This document shows positions 1 to 8,571 of a stretch of DNA of 64,000 bases, piece after piece; the first letter of the stretch is position 1; every line of letters begins with the position of its first letter. Location of the stretch: assembly GCF_012935325.2 (NCBI RefSeq), contig NZ_JABBYG020000004.1:1-64000 (forward strand), written 5' to 3'. The DNA comes from Paenibacillus sp. PL91. Lineage in GTDB: Bacteria > Bacillota > Bacilli > Paenibacillales > Paenibacillaceae. Under the pieces are notes generated by a model. That model had not been told where the DNA came from and searched no databases. It saw only the letters and a list, made by a program, of their open reading frames with translations. A program made the position numbers and the translations under genes.

Positions 1-345
1 TCTAGAAACTAGATCTATTCTCGTCAAACTAGCTCGATTCACAGAAATAGGTCTAGAAAGTAGACCTATTATAGGCGGGCAACCCGCAAACTGGGCAGAA
101 AAGTGCTCCGCCAGCGGAAATAGATCTAGAAACTAGATCTATTCTCGTCAAACTAGCTCGATTCACAGAAATAGGTCTAGAAAGTAGACCTATTATAGGC
201 GTGCAACCCGCGAACTGACCTCCTGAGCACTCCGCCAGCGGAAATAGATCTAGAAACTAGATCTATTCTCATCAAACTAGCTCGATTCACAGAAATAGGT
301 CTAGAAAGTAGACCTATCGCATGCGCGCAACCCGTCAAATGAGCA
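1..345. repeat. Tandem 124-bp repeat array with paired hairpins
   Basis: Three copies of a 124-bp unit lie head to tail, with equivalent points at 1, 125 and 249. The left copy is cut by the window edge and the right one decays after about 315. Each full unit has hairpin A (in copy 2, 119-129 pairing with 133-143, an 11-bp stem with an AAA loop) and hairpin B (170-179 pairing with 185-194, a 10-bp stem with a GAAAG loop). A and B are related to each other: A has AATAGATCTA where B has AATAGGTCTA, and the opposite arm changes to match, so pairing is kept. Smaller inverted repeats occur in the unit (TCCGC CA GCGGA; GCGGG CAA CCCGC, degraded in copies 2 and 3). No protein is encoded. The function is not known; it could be a repeated extragenic element or a structured RNA. 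Confidence 0.93.
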
Positions 346-455
346 GCAGGACAGTCTTTTCAATCTTTTCAAGGTAGGAGTGGGAATTTGAATAGAGGCA
401 GCCCTTAGCTTGGGCTGATCATTGAACAGCTCTCGCTTATGTACTCTTGCCCATT

Positions 456-473
456 TTGGAAAGCGCTTTCCAA
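456..473. promoter_or_regulatory. 18-bp perfect palindrome, LacI/CcpA-type operator
   Basis: TTGGAAAGCGCTTTCCAA is a perfect palindrome centred on CG, the shape of LacI-family operators. The inner part fits the CcpA cre core (AAANCGNTTT), but the cre end bases T and A are G and C here, so a dedicated sugar repressor is as likely as CcpA. It lies about 150 bases upstream of the first gene of the ABC operon. TTGACT at 518-523 could be a -35 box, but no well-spaced -10 follows it, so the promoter is not assigned. Apart from this site, bases 346-605 show nothing convincing. Confidence 0.6.
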
Positions 474-619
474 GCGGGAGGCGAAATTCGCAAATTTTGA
501 CCAATAGAAGCTAATTTTTGACTGCAAAAGAAAATATCGCCTCATATTTGCCAATGACTGGATGCGGTAACATGAATGGTAGCAAGAGGAAGAAAATACG
601 CCATGAGAGGTGAGTGAGG

Positions 620-1750
620 GTGGGAAGCATTACGTTTAGCCATGTATATAAGCACTACAAAGGGGAGTCGCGTCCGGCGGTCAACGATTTCCACCTTTCC
701 ATTGAGGAGGGGGAATTCCTGGTGCTCGTCGGACCATCCGGCTGCGGCAAATCAACAACGCTGCGAATGCTGGCCGGTCTTGAGGAAATCACCGAAGGGG
801 ATCTGTACATCGATGATAAGTTCGTCAATTACGTCTCGCCAAAGGACCGGGATATCGCGATGGTATTCCAGAACTACGCTTTATACCCCAATCTAACCGT
901 CTATGAAAATATCGCGCTCGGGCTGAAGCTTCGCAAGACAGCCAAGCACGATATCGAGCTTAGAGTAAACCGCGTTGCGAAAATATTGGAAATCTCGCAT
1001 TTGCTGGAGCGCAAGCCGAGCCAGCTCTCGGGCGGGCAGAAGCAGCGGGTTGCTCTCGGCAGGGCCATCGCGCGTGAGCCGCAGGTGTTTCTCATGGATG
1101 AGCCGCTGTCGAATCTTGATGCGAAGCTGCGTGCCCAGACGCGGGCAGAAATTATTAAGCTGCAAAGCGACCTGAAGCGGACGATGGTATACGTTACGCA
1201 TGATCAAGTGGAAGCGATGACGATGGGGACAAGAATTGTCGTCATGAAGGACGGTGTCATCCAGCAGGTTGCGCCGCCAAGGCAGCTCTACGATGAACCG
1301 GCTAATTTGTTTGTCGCTGGATTTATCGGCTCGCCTCAGATGAATTTTGTAGAGGGCAGCCTGATTTTGGAGGACGGACGATACTATTTCCTCAATAAAC
1401 GCATGAAGCTGCTAGTTCCAGAGCGATATTATGAGCATTTTGCCATTAAAGGCGGATCGCTGCGCAACTGCGTGCTGGGCGTGCGGCCGGAGCATGTAAG
1501 GCTGAAGCGTGAGACGGCGGGGGATTTGGAGGAAGGCTTCGTTCGGTGCGACGTCCTGATGACGGAAGTGACGGGAGCCGATTCGTACGTTTACGTGAAG
1601 GCAGGAGATCACACGGTTATTGGCAGAACGGAGCCGGAGACGGTGTATGTCAAGGAGGAGAAGCTCGTTATGGGCTTCAACATGAGCAAGGTGCATTTCT
1701 TTGATCAACAAACGGGCGTATCCTTGGCGGCCGGAGGAGAGGAAGGATGA
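620..1750 (+). CDS. Sugar ABC importer ATPase (MsmK/UgpC type)
   Basis: This cytoplasmic ATPase powers carbohydrate importers of the CUT1 family. In order it shows Walker A GPSGCGKST, signature LSGGQKQR, Walker B VFLMDEP, D-loop SNLDAKLR and the switch histidine in THDQVEAMTMG. A C-terminal OB/TOBE regulatory domain follows (roughly residues 240-370), as in MsmX, MalK and UgpC. The GTG at 620 is chosen because GAGGTGA at 607-613 sits 6 bases before it; an in-frame GTG at 614 directly abuts that site. The gene overlaps the next one by ATGA, so it heads an operon with two permease pairs. It is the only importer ATPase in the window, while the later sugar transport loci have none, so it may serve several systems, as MsmX does in Bacillus subtilis (family knowledge; the sharing here is inference). 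Confidence 0.95.
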   Translation: MGSITFSHVYKHYKGESRPAVNDFHLSIEEGEFLVLVGPSGCGKSTTLRMLAGLEEITEGDLYIDDKFVNYVSPKDRDIAMVFQNYALYPNLTVYENIALGLKLRKTAKHDIELRVNRVAKILEISHLLERKPSQLSGGQKQRVALGRAIAREPQVFLMDEPLSNLDAKLRAQTRAEIIKLQSDLKRTMVYVTHDQVEAMTMGTRIVVMKDGVIQQVAPPRQLYDEPANLFVAGFIGSPQMNFVEGSLILEDGRYYFLNKRMKLLVPERYYEHFAIKGGSLRNCVLGVRPEHVRLKRETAGDLEEGFVRCDVLMTEVTGADSYVYVKAGDHTVIGRTEPETVYVKEEKLVMGFNMSKVHFFDQQTGVSLAAGGEEG

Positions 1751-4698
1751 AGAGGATGAGGATGCTCGGCATCGGTCTTCGTCTTCTAATAGCCGTGGCG
1801 CTTATATTCGGAGCCATCCGCTGGATAACGGCTAGCGAGCCGATCCTTCACGCGACCTCCGTGAGCACCGAGCAGCTGCTTGGCTTCGAGAGCAAAGCAG
1901 AGGAGCTGCCTTACGCCAAGCTGATGCTTCAATATCCGGAAGCTGCCGAGACCGCTGAAAGCCTAAAACCTATCGCAATTACGCCAACTGATTACACGGC
2001 AGCTGCTGAGGAAGCAGAATTGAAAGCCGGAAGCGAGCAAGGCGAAGCGGCGCTGAGCTGGGAAAATGAGCAGGGCTGGGTAGAGTGGGCGTTTGAAGCG
2101 GAGCAGGCGGGCTGGTATGAGCTTCACTTTAACTACAAACCGCTTGAGGCAGGCAACGCCTCCGTCGTCCGCGGCGTGCAGATCGACGGCCGATATCCGT
2201 TCGTGGAATCGGAACGCATCGAGCTGGAGCGGCTGTGGAAGGATTCCAAATACCCGTATGACCGCAATGAAATCGGACAACAGATTCGTCCCGCTCAAGC
2301 GGAGCTTGCAGGCTGGAACGATAAGGCAGCAGCGATCTACTCAGCATCATCCGAGCCTGTGCTTTACCGCTTGGAGAAGGGGCAGCATACGCTGAGGCTT
2401 GTTGGGGTAAGGGAGTCAGTCGCAGTCCGCGAGATTGCCTTCAAACCGAGGGAGGCGATACCGAGCTACGAAAATTACAAGCGCTTACATCCAGAACCGG
2501 AAGCACAGCCTGGCTGGTACAGCATCATTGAGGCGGAGCAGTTCAAGCGAAAGTCCAGCCTCGCCATCCAAACCGATTTTTGGTCGGAGCCTTACATTTC
2601 GCCAGATCCGAAAGGTCGGATCACATACAATGTGCTGGGCGGCCAGCGATGGCGCTTGCCAGGCGAGTGGGTCGAATGGGAGCTCGACGTGCCGGAGAAC
2701 GGCTGGTATGAAATCGATCTAAAAACGTTCCAAAACTATCGGAACGGCTTTGAGGCTTACCGAACGATCTCCATTGACGGGAAAATACCGTTTCAAGAGC
2801 TGCTCCATTACGGCATCCCGACCGAAAAGGAATTTCTAATTGGAACGCTTGCGGACAACGAGAAAACGTCATTTCAGTTTTATTTGGAAAAAGGAGCTCA
2901 CACGCTACGGATGACCGCCGATTCGTCGATGGTTCAGCCGGTCTATCTGGCCTTAAAGGATACGCTGGATCAGCTGGCTGCATTCGACCGACATATCCGG
3001 CTGTTAACGGGCAATTACAGCAAATCGGGCTTCGATGCGAACATCGATTCGACGCGGACATGGGATATGAAGAAGCTGGAGCCCGATGTGGAGCTGAAGA
3101 TGGCAGGTTTCATCACCCGTTTAACCGAGATTCGCAATTATATTAACGGACTGAACAAGAAGGATTCCGACTTATCGGAAGCGATTAAGGGCTCGGTTGC
3201 GATCTTGGAGAAAATGCACGGGGACGTAGATGAAATTCCGAATAAAATCAACGATTTCGCAACCATTCAGAACAATATCGGAACGTGGATGGCGACGCTG
3301 ACGCAGCAGCCGCTGCTGATGGATTATATTGTGGTGCGGACGCCGGGTACGGAAACGAATCTGAAGGTGGCAAGCACGCTGTCGAGAGTGCCCTATTCCA
3401 TCGCCGATTTCGGCCGCACCTTCTATATGGACTACGACACGCGCAAGCATAATCGCAAGGAGGCATTAACGATCTGGGTTCAGCGAGGGCGCGATTACGT
3501 CGAGCTGCTGCGCGAGATGGTCGATCAGGATTTTACGCCACGGACGGGAATCGAAGTCAACATCAATCTGATGACGAATCCCAACATGCTCATACTTGGA
3601 AATGCAGCAGGGGATGTGCCGGACATCGCGCTTGGGGTAGGAGAATCTACGCCAGCCGACTATGCGATGAGGGATGCTGTGCAGGATCTTACCGATTTCC
3701 CGGGCTTCGAAGACGTCTTTGACCGGTTTATTCCCGGCGTCGGGCGTTCGCTCAGCTACGATGGAGGCATCTACGGGCTGCCGGAGGTGCAGAACTTCCA
3801 GATGCTGTTCTATCGGACGGACATTTTGGAGAGCTTGAACTTAAAGGCCCCGGACACTTGGGATGACGTGTTCGACATGCTGCCGACGCTTCAGGAGAAC
3901 GGCATGACGATGAACTATCCGAAGAGCGACTTCTCCACCCTGTTTTTCCAAAATGGGGCTGAGGCCTATTCGCCGGACGGCTTGAAGGCGAATCTGTCGA
4001 GCGAGGCCGGTCAGCAAGCGTTCAATCGCTGGACCGAGCTGTACCGGAAATACAATCTTCCTATTGATATTCCGGCTTTCTTCCAGCATTTCCGCGACGG
4101 GGATATCCCGATCGGAGTGGCGGATTTTAATACGTACGTCCAGCTTCTTGTTGCAGCGCCCGAAATAACCGGCCATTGGAAAATCATGCCATTGCCAGGC
4201 ATTAAGCAGGCGAGCGGCGAGGTAGCCAGATGGTCGCCGCAGGGCATTTCCGCAGCGATGATCATGAAGAAGAGCGAGCGCAAGGATGACGCTTGGACGT
4301 TTCTGGAGTGGTGGACCTCTGAAGAGGTGCAGTCGCAGTACGCGAAGGATATTGAATCCTTTTACGGGATCGAATTCAGATGGAATACTGCAAACGTGGA
4401 TGCAATGAAGGCGCTGACCTGGCCGAGCGAAGACCTGAAGGCGCTTCAGGAGCAAGCTCGCTGGGCGAAGAACATGCCTTATGTACCGGGTTATTACTTC
4501 CTGACGAGGGAGATGGAGTTCGCATGGAACCGCACCGTGCTCGAAGGCATTCCGGCGCAGGAATCGCTTGAGCAGGCCCAGCTTTCCCTGCAGCGGGAAA
4601 TGAACCGGAGACAGAACAATTTTGGCATTATGCGTGACGACGATCTTCAGATTCCACAAATTACACAACCTTACGAATGGGAGGAACCGCAGAGATGA
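1747..4698 (+). CDS. Large sugar-binding protein with N-terminal jelly-roll-like modules
   Basis: This 983-residue exported protein is about twice the usual length of a CUT1 solute-binding protein. An N-terminal hydrophobic segment (residues 8-26) has no lipobox cysteine, so the protein is either released or held by an uncleaved anchor. Two modules at about 110-230 and 255-405 share a pattern of W.EW.....GWYE.......G followed later by G.HTLR, which resembles CBM6/CBM35-like beta-sandwiches. A helical linker follows (about 410-560). The last part, from about residue 572, reads as an extracellular solute-binding domain (LTIWVQRGRDY, DVPDIALG, GIYGLPEVQNFQMLFYRTD, AWTFLEWWTS). It overlaps the ATPase gene and the next permease gene by ATGA on both sides. 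The likely role is capture of a polysaccharide or oligosaccharide next to the permease pair that follows. Confidence 0.85.
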   Translation: MKRMRMLGIGLRLLIAVALIFGAIRWITASEPILHATSVSTEQLLGFESKAEELPYAKLMLQYPEAAETAESLKPIAITPTDYTAAAEEAELKAGSEQGEAALSWENEQGWVEWAFEAEQAGWYELHFNYKPLEAGNASVVRGVQIDGRYPFVESERIELERLWKDSKYPYDRNEIGQQIRPAQAELAGWNDKAAAIYSASSEPVLYRLEKGQHTLRLVGVRESVAVREIAFKPREAIPSYENYKRLHPEPEAQPGWYSIIEAEQFKRKSSLAIQTDFWSEPYISPDPKGRITYNVLGGQRWRLPGEWVEWELDVPENGWYEIDLKTFQNYRNGFEAYRTISIDGKIPFQELLHYGIPTEKEFLIGTLADNEKTSFQFYLEKGAHTLRMTADSSMVQPVYLALKDTLDQLAAFDRHIRLLTGNYSKSGFDANIDSTRTWDMKKLEPDVELKMAGFITRLTEIRNYINGLNKKDSDLSEAIKGSVAILEKMHGDVDEIPNKINDFATIQNNIGTWMATLTQQPLLMDYIVVRTPGTETNLKVASTLSRVPYSIADFGRTFYMDYDTRKHNRKEALTIWVQRGRDYVELLREMVDQDFTPRTGIEVNINLMTNPNMLILGNAAGDVPDIALGVGESTPADYAMRDAVQDLTDFPGFEDVFDRFIPGVGRSLSYDGGIYGLPEVQNFQMLFYRTDILESLNLKAPDTWDDVFDMLPTLQENGMTMNYPKSDFSTLFFQNGAEAYSPDGLKANLSSEAGQQAFNRWTELYRKYNLPIDIPAFFQHFRDGDIPIGVADFNTYVQLLVAAPEITGHWKIMPLPGIKQASGEVARWSPQGISAAMIMKKSERKDDAWTFLEWWTSEEVQSQYAKDIESFYGIEFRWNTANVDAMKALTWPSEDLKALQEQARWAKNMPYVPGYYFLTREMEFAWNRTVLEGIPAQESLEQAQLSLQREMNRRQNNFGIMRDDDLQIPQITQPYEWEEPQR

Positions 4699-5666
4699 AT
4701 ACGCAGCTTTCTCCCAGCATAGCCAAGCCTAAGCCAAAATCAGCCCTCCGATTAAAATGGAATCGATTTTGGCGGGAAATGAGGCGCGACGCATTCTGCT
4801 ATTTGTTTCTTGCCCCATTCCTGATTTGCTTCCTGCTGTTCATCGTCATTCCGGTCGTGATGGCCGGGACGCTTGGCTTTACGTCGTACGATGGCTTTGG
4901 CTCGCTTCATTTTATCGGGGTAGACAACTACATCAGCCTGTTCACGCAGGACATTATCTTTTTGACCAAAGCGATTCCGAATACGTTTTTGTTCGCGCTA
5001 ATCGTTGGTCCCGGCGGGTATATTCTGGCGTTTCTATTCGCTTGGCTTATTCATCAGCTGCCGATCCGCATTCGCGATTATTACACGCTGGCGTTTTATG
5101 CGCCGTCGATGGCAGGCGGCGTAGCCTTGTCGGTCGTCTGGATCGCAACGTTCAGCGGCGACCGCGTCGGCTACTTCAACAACTTCCTGCTGAAGATGGG
5201 CTGGATCGACAGTCCGGTCATCTGGCTGCAGGACCCTAAATATTTGCTCAACATTATGATCATCGTATCGCTTTGGGTCAGCTTCAGCGTCGGCTTTCTC
5301 GCGATGCTAGCGGGGCTGCAGACGGTGAACCGAGAGCTTTACGAGGCGGGGCGCATCGACGGGATTTCGAGCCGGCTGCAGGAGGTTTTCTACATCACGA
5401 TCCCTTCGATGAAGCCGCAAATGCTGTTCAGCGCCGTCATGTCGATCGTCGGGACGTTGAAGGCAGGCGGAATTTCCACCCAATTAACGGGGATGGCAAT
5501 AACTCCTTCCTATTCGGGGCATTTGATCATCAACCATATCGACGATTACGCTTTTATCCGCTTTGAGCTCGGCTACGCATCGGCTGTCTCGGTCATGCTG
5601 CTGCTTATCAGCTATTTCGCCATGCGATTTGCCTACCGGCTGTTCGGATCAAAGGAGGAGCTGTAA
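4695..5666 (+). CDS. Sugar ABC permease, MalF/UgpA-like (first pair)
   Basis: This is a CUT1 permease subunit with about six membrane segments, the first at DAFCYLFLAPFLICFLLF. The cytoplasmic EAA loop that docks on the ATPase reads EAGRIDG.......F..TIPSM. The ATG at 4695 overlaps the stop codon of the solute-binding protein, and GGGAGGA lies 9 bases upstream; the in-frame ATG at 4677 would sit before that ribosome binding site. It should pair with the next gene to form the membrane channel for the 983-residue binding protein. The substrate is unknown. Confidence 0.93.
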   Translation: MNTQLSPSIAKPKPKSALRLKWNRFWREMRRDAFCYLFLAPFLICFLLFIVIPVVMAGTLGFTSYDGFGSLHFIGVDNYISLFTQDIIFLTKAIPNTFLFALIVGPGGYILAFLFAWLIHQLPIRIRDYYTLAFYAPSMAGGVALSVVWIATFSGDRVGYFNNFLLKMGWIDSPVIWLQDPKYLLNIMIIVSLWVSFSVGFLAMLAGLQTVNRELYEAGRIDGISSRLQEVFYITIPSMKPQMLFSAVMSIVGTLKAGGISTQLTGMAITPSYSGHLIINHIDDYAFIRFELGYASAVSVMLLLISYFAMRFAYRLFGSKEEL

Positions 5667-5670
5667 AACT

Positions 5671-6528
5671 ATGATTCGAAAACTTCGCAAAGTGACCTCG
5701 TTTCAGGTCATCCTTATCACTGTTTTTACCGCGCTTGCCGCGTTCATGTCGCTGCCGATCATCTTTATTTTGAACCATGCGTTCAAGCCGCAAAATGAGC
5801 TGTTTCTCTTCCCGCCGCGGTTTTTGGTGCAAAATCCGACGCTGCGCAATTTTGAATCGCTTATCCTGCATGCATCGAATGCGACGGTACCGTTCACGCG
5901 CTATCTTTTCAACAGCATAATCGTTGCAGGGCTCACGCTCGGTACTGTCATTATCGTCAGCACGATGGCGGGGTATGTGCTCGCGAAATACCAGTTTCAT
6001 TTTAAGCAGCTCATCTTGGCGTTGATTACGTTATCGTTGATGTTCGCGCCGGAGACGGTTGGCATACCCAGATACTTGATCATCAGCGGCCTCGGCATCA
6101 ACAACACGTATTTAGGCCATATTTTGCCCGCGCTGGCTTCGCCGATCGCCGTATTCATGCTGGTTGGCTTTATCTCGCAAATTCCAGGCGAGCTGCTTGA
6201 GGCGGCGAAGATCGACGGGGCAAGCCATTTTGGCATCTTTACGAAAATGGTGCTGCCGCTATCGGTTCCCGCCATCGCGACGATATCGATCTTTACTTTC
6301 CAGGGCGTGTGGGGGGACGTGGAAACCTCCACGCTGTTCATGCAGGAGGAAACGATGAGGACGCTGGCCTTCTATGTCAATAGTTTATTGAGCGGCCTTC
6401 AGAACAGCGTTTCGGGCCAAAACGTAGCCGCCGCTGCCGGTTTGCTCATGTTCGTGCCCAACCTCATTATTTTTCTGCTCTTCCAGCGGAGAGTGCTGGA
6501 GACGATGGTTCATTCCGGAATTAAGTAA
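5671..6528 (+). CDS. Sugar ABC permease, MalG/UgpE-like (first pair)
   Basis: This is the second membrane subunit of the first importer. It has about six membrane helices and the EAA loop EAAKIDGASHFG....VLPLS. The start at 5671 has AAAGGAGG at 5651-5658; the open frame reaches further left, but that part overlaps the previous gene and reads like a shadow. Only 4 bases separate it from the preceding stop. The C-terminus (LFQRRVLETMVHSGIK) has the usual MalG-type end. Confidence 0.93.
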   Translation: MIRKLRKVTSFQVILITVFTALAAFMSLPIIFILNHAFKPQNELFLFPPRFLVQNPTLRNFESLILHASNATVPFTRYLFNSIIVAGLTLGTVIIVSTMAGYVLAKYQFHFKQLILALITLSLMFAPETVGIPRYLIISGLGINNTYLGHILPALASPIAVFMLVGFISQIPGELLEAAKIDGASHFGIFTKMVLPLSVPAIATISIFTFQGVWGDVETSTLFMQEETMRTLAFYVNSLLSGLQNSVSGQNVAAAAGLLMFVPNLIIFLLFQRRVLETMVHSGIK

Positions 6529-6555
6529 TTCAAACCAGCAAAGGAAGTCGTGACG

Positions 6556-8571
6556 ATGAAGAGATTTCTAATATTCCTGCTTCTTGCGGCGACCTCCATG
6601 CTTGTCGCACCAGAGGCGATATACGCGGAGCTTCCCTACCGGACGACCTATTATGACAGCAACCAATCGAGCTGGCTGCGCATTCAGCCGATCTATACGC
6701 CGGCAGAAACGAAGGGCGCGCGCTTTATCGAGCCGGTCGACCTGCAGGTGGGCGAAGACGATAAGGTGTATGTAGCTGACAAAGGGTCAAGCAGAGTGAT
6801 CGTGCTGGATAATGACGGAGCGCTTCTGCTAACGATTGGCGAGGAAGAGGGAGCCGGCATGCTTAGCGCGCCCGAGGGCTTGTTCGTCACTCCGGAGGGA
6901 ATCGTTTATGTTGCAGATTCGGGCAATCAGCGCATTGCCGTGTTCGGTGCAGACGGCTCGTTCTTAAGGGAATACAAGAAGCCGGAGTCGACCTTTCTGG
7001 AGGGGGAGCATTTTGTCCCTGTCAAGCTTGTCGTTGACCGGCGCGGCGTCATGTACGTCAGCCTGAACTCCTCCTACCAAGGTCTGCTTCGGATGAATGA
7101 AGCTGGACAATTTATGGGCTTCTTCGGCGCCAACAAAGCGCAGCAAACGGTGCTTAACTGGCTGAAAAAGCTCATTCTCAACAAGGAGCAATTATCCAAG
7201 GAACTGGCCAGCCTGCCTCGGCCGATTACGAATGTCGCTATCGACGATGACGGTTTTATTTTTACGGCAACGGCTGCTGGATTCGGGCAGGGCGCTATAA
7301 GGAAGCTGAATGCCGGCGGCGTAGATGCGTTCAAAAACAAAACGCTCGTTAACGGCCACGGCATCGTCGACGTAGCAAGCGATTCGAAAGGGTTCTTGTA
7401 CAACATCGATATGTTTTCGGGCGGCATTAACATTTATGACCAAAATGGAGAAGCGCTGTTTGAATTTGGCTTCATCGACAACGAAACGCAGCAGTACGGC
7501 GTACTCGGCTTCCCGACGAGCATCGGCGTGGATTCCAAATATGGCGTCTGGATTTCCGACAGCCGGACGGGAACGATTCACAAATTTGTCCGCACCGAAT
7601 TCGGAAGCGACGTCATGAATGCGCTCGCTCTTTATTTGGAAGGCAAATATGAGCAGAGCAAGCCCTACTGGGATAGCGTTTATGCCCGCAATGACATGTA
7701 CAACGGAACCTTTCAAGGGCTGGGCAAGGTGTATTTGCATGAAAATAACTACGAGGATGCCTTGTCTTTCCTGAAGACAGCCTTTGATACGAAAGGCTAC
7801 TCCAAGGCTTATTGGCAAATCAGGCTCGACTTTCTGCAGCAGCATTTCGTATGGCTTGCAGTTTCCATTGCAGCTTTTCTGCTATTGCTCAAATATGGCA
7901 CGCGTGCGATCCGAAAACGGTTCGAGCGCAGGCCATTGCCAGAAAAATGGCAGCGTCCGCTTGGCGATTTGCGGAACCTATGGTTCGTCATGCTTCATCC
8001 TTATCATGGCTTTTACCGGCTCAAGGAAGCGCGGGTTGCGCCTTGGATTATTATTCTGATCCTCACGGCGACGGTAGCAGTGAAGATCGGAACGATTTAT
8101 TACACCGGCTTTTTGTTCCATCCCGTGGAGCTGTCGCAAATCAACCTGTTTGGCAGCTTAGGCTTATTCATAGTTCCGTGGATCACCTGGATCATTGCGA
8201 ATTATCTCGTATGCAGCGTGAAGGACGGAGAAGGGAAATTCAGAGAGGTCATCCAAGGCAGCACGTATGCGCTTGCGCCGTACCTATTTTTCTCCATTCC
8301 GACCTTGCTGCTCTCTAATATCGTGACGCTTGACGAGCGGGTAATCATTGATTCGCTGAACACGATCATGTTTCTGTGGATGGGCGTCATGCTGATCGTC
8401 ATGACGCAGGTCATTCATAATTTCGATTTTGTGGAGACGCTCAAAAATATCGCCATTACGGTGTTTACGATCGGCACGATTTGGCTGTTTGCTTTTCTCA
8501 TTTTTGGTTTGTCCTACAATTTATACGACTTCTTCTATCAGCTTTACAAGGAGGTGACCTTCTATGGTTGA
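6556..8571 (+). CDS. NHL-repeat and Yip1-domain membrane protein
   Basis: This 671-residue protein joins an outside beta-propeller to a membrane domain. A signal sequence (residues 1-24, ending near AIYA) is followed by NHL-type repeats from about 55 to 345, with repeated units such as GEDDKVYVADKGSSRVIV and EGIVYVADSGNQRIAVF. A short TPR-like helical stretch lies at about 355-420, then a membrane helix near 430-448. A C-terminal Yip1-like region (about 478-668) has about five membrane helices. The ATG at 6556 has AAGGAAG 8 bases upstream. It lies inside the transporter operon and overlaps the next gene by 8 bases. No catalytic motif is visible. It could sense or scaffold the surface carbohydrate machinery, but that is inference from position only. 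Confidence 0.8.
   Translation: MKRFLIFLLLAATSMLVAPEAIYAELPYRTTYYDSNQSSWLRIQPIYTPAETKGARFIEPVDLQVGEDDKVYVADKGSSRVIVLDNDGALLLTIGEEEGAGMLSAPEGLFVTPEGIVYVADSGNQRIAVFGADGSFLREYKKPESTFLEGEHFVPVKLVVDRRGVMYVSLNSSYQGLLRMNEAGQFMGFFGANKAQQTVLNWLKKLILNKEQLSKELASLPRPITNVAIDDDGFIFTATAAGFGQGAIRKLNAGGVDAFKNKTLVNGHGIVDVASDSKGFLYNIDMFSGGINIYDQNGEALFEFGFIDNETQQYGVLGFPTSIGVDSKYGVWISDSRTGTIHKFVRTEFGSDVMNALALYLEGKYEQSKPYWDSVYARNDMYNGTFQGLGKVYLHENNYEDALSFLKTAFDTKGYSKAYWQIRLDFLQQHFVWLAVSIAAFLLLLKYGTRAIRKRFERRPLPEKWQRPLGDLRNLWFVMLHPYHGFYRLKEARVAPWIIILILTATVAVKIGTIYYTGFLFHPVELSQINLFGSLGLFIVPWITWIIANYLVCSVKDGEGKFREVIQGSTYALAPYLFFSIPTLLLSNIVTLDERVIIDSLNTIMFLWMGVMLIVMTQVIHNFDFVETLKNIAITVFTIGTIWLFAFLIFGLSYNLYDFFYQLYKEVTFYG

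Noticed and set aside
1..345. CRISPR array
   Set aside because: The 124-bp units are repeated almost whole, without short repeats separated by unique spacers, and no cas genes are present.
301..504. Minus-strand open frame of 67 codons partly inside the repeat array
   Set aside because: It starts in non-coding sequence, overlaps the palindrome at 456-473, and its peptide resembles no known protein.
3841..4668. 275-codon minus-strand frame opposite the 983-residue binding protein
   Set aside because: It is antisense to a clearly real solute-binding domain and has no start signal.
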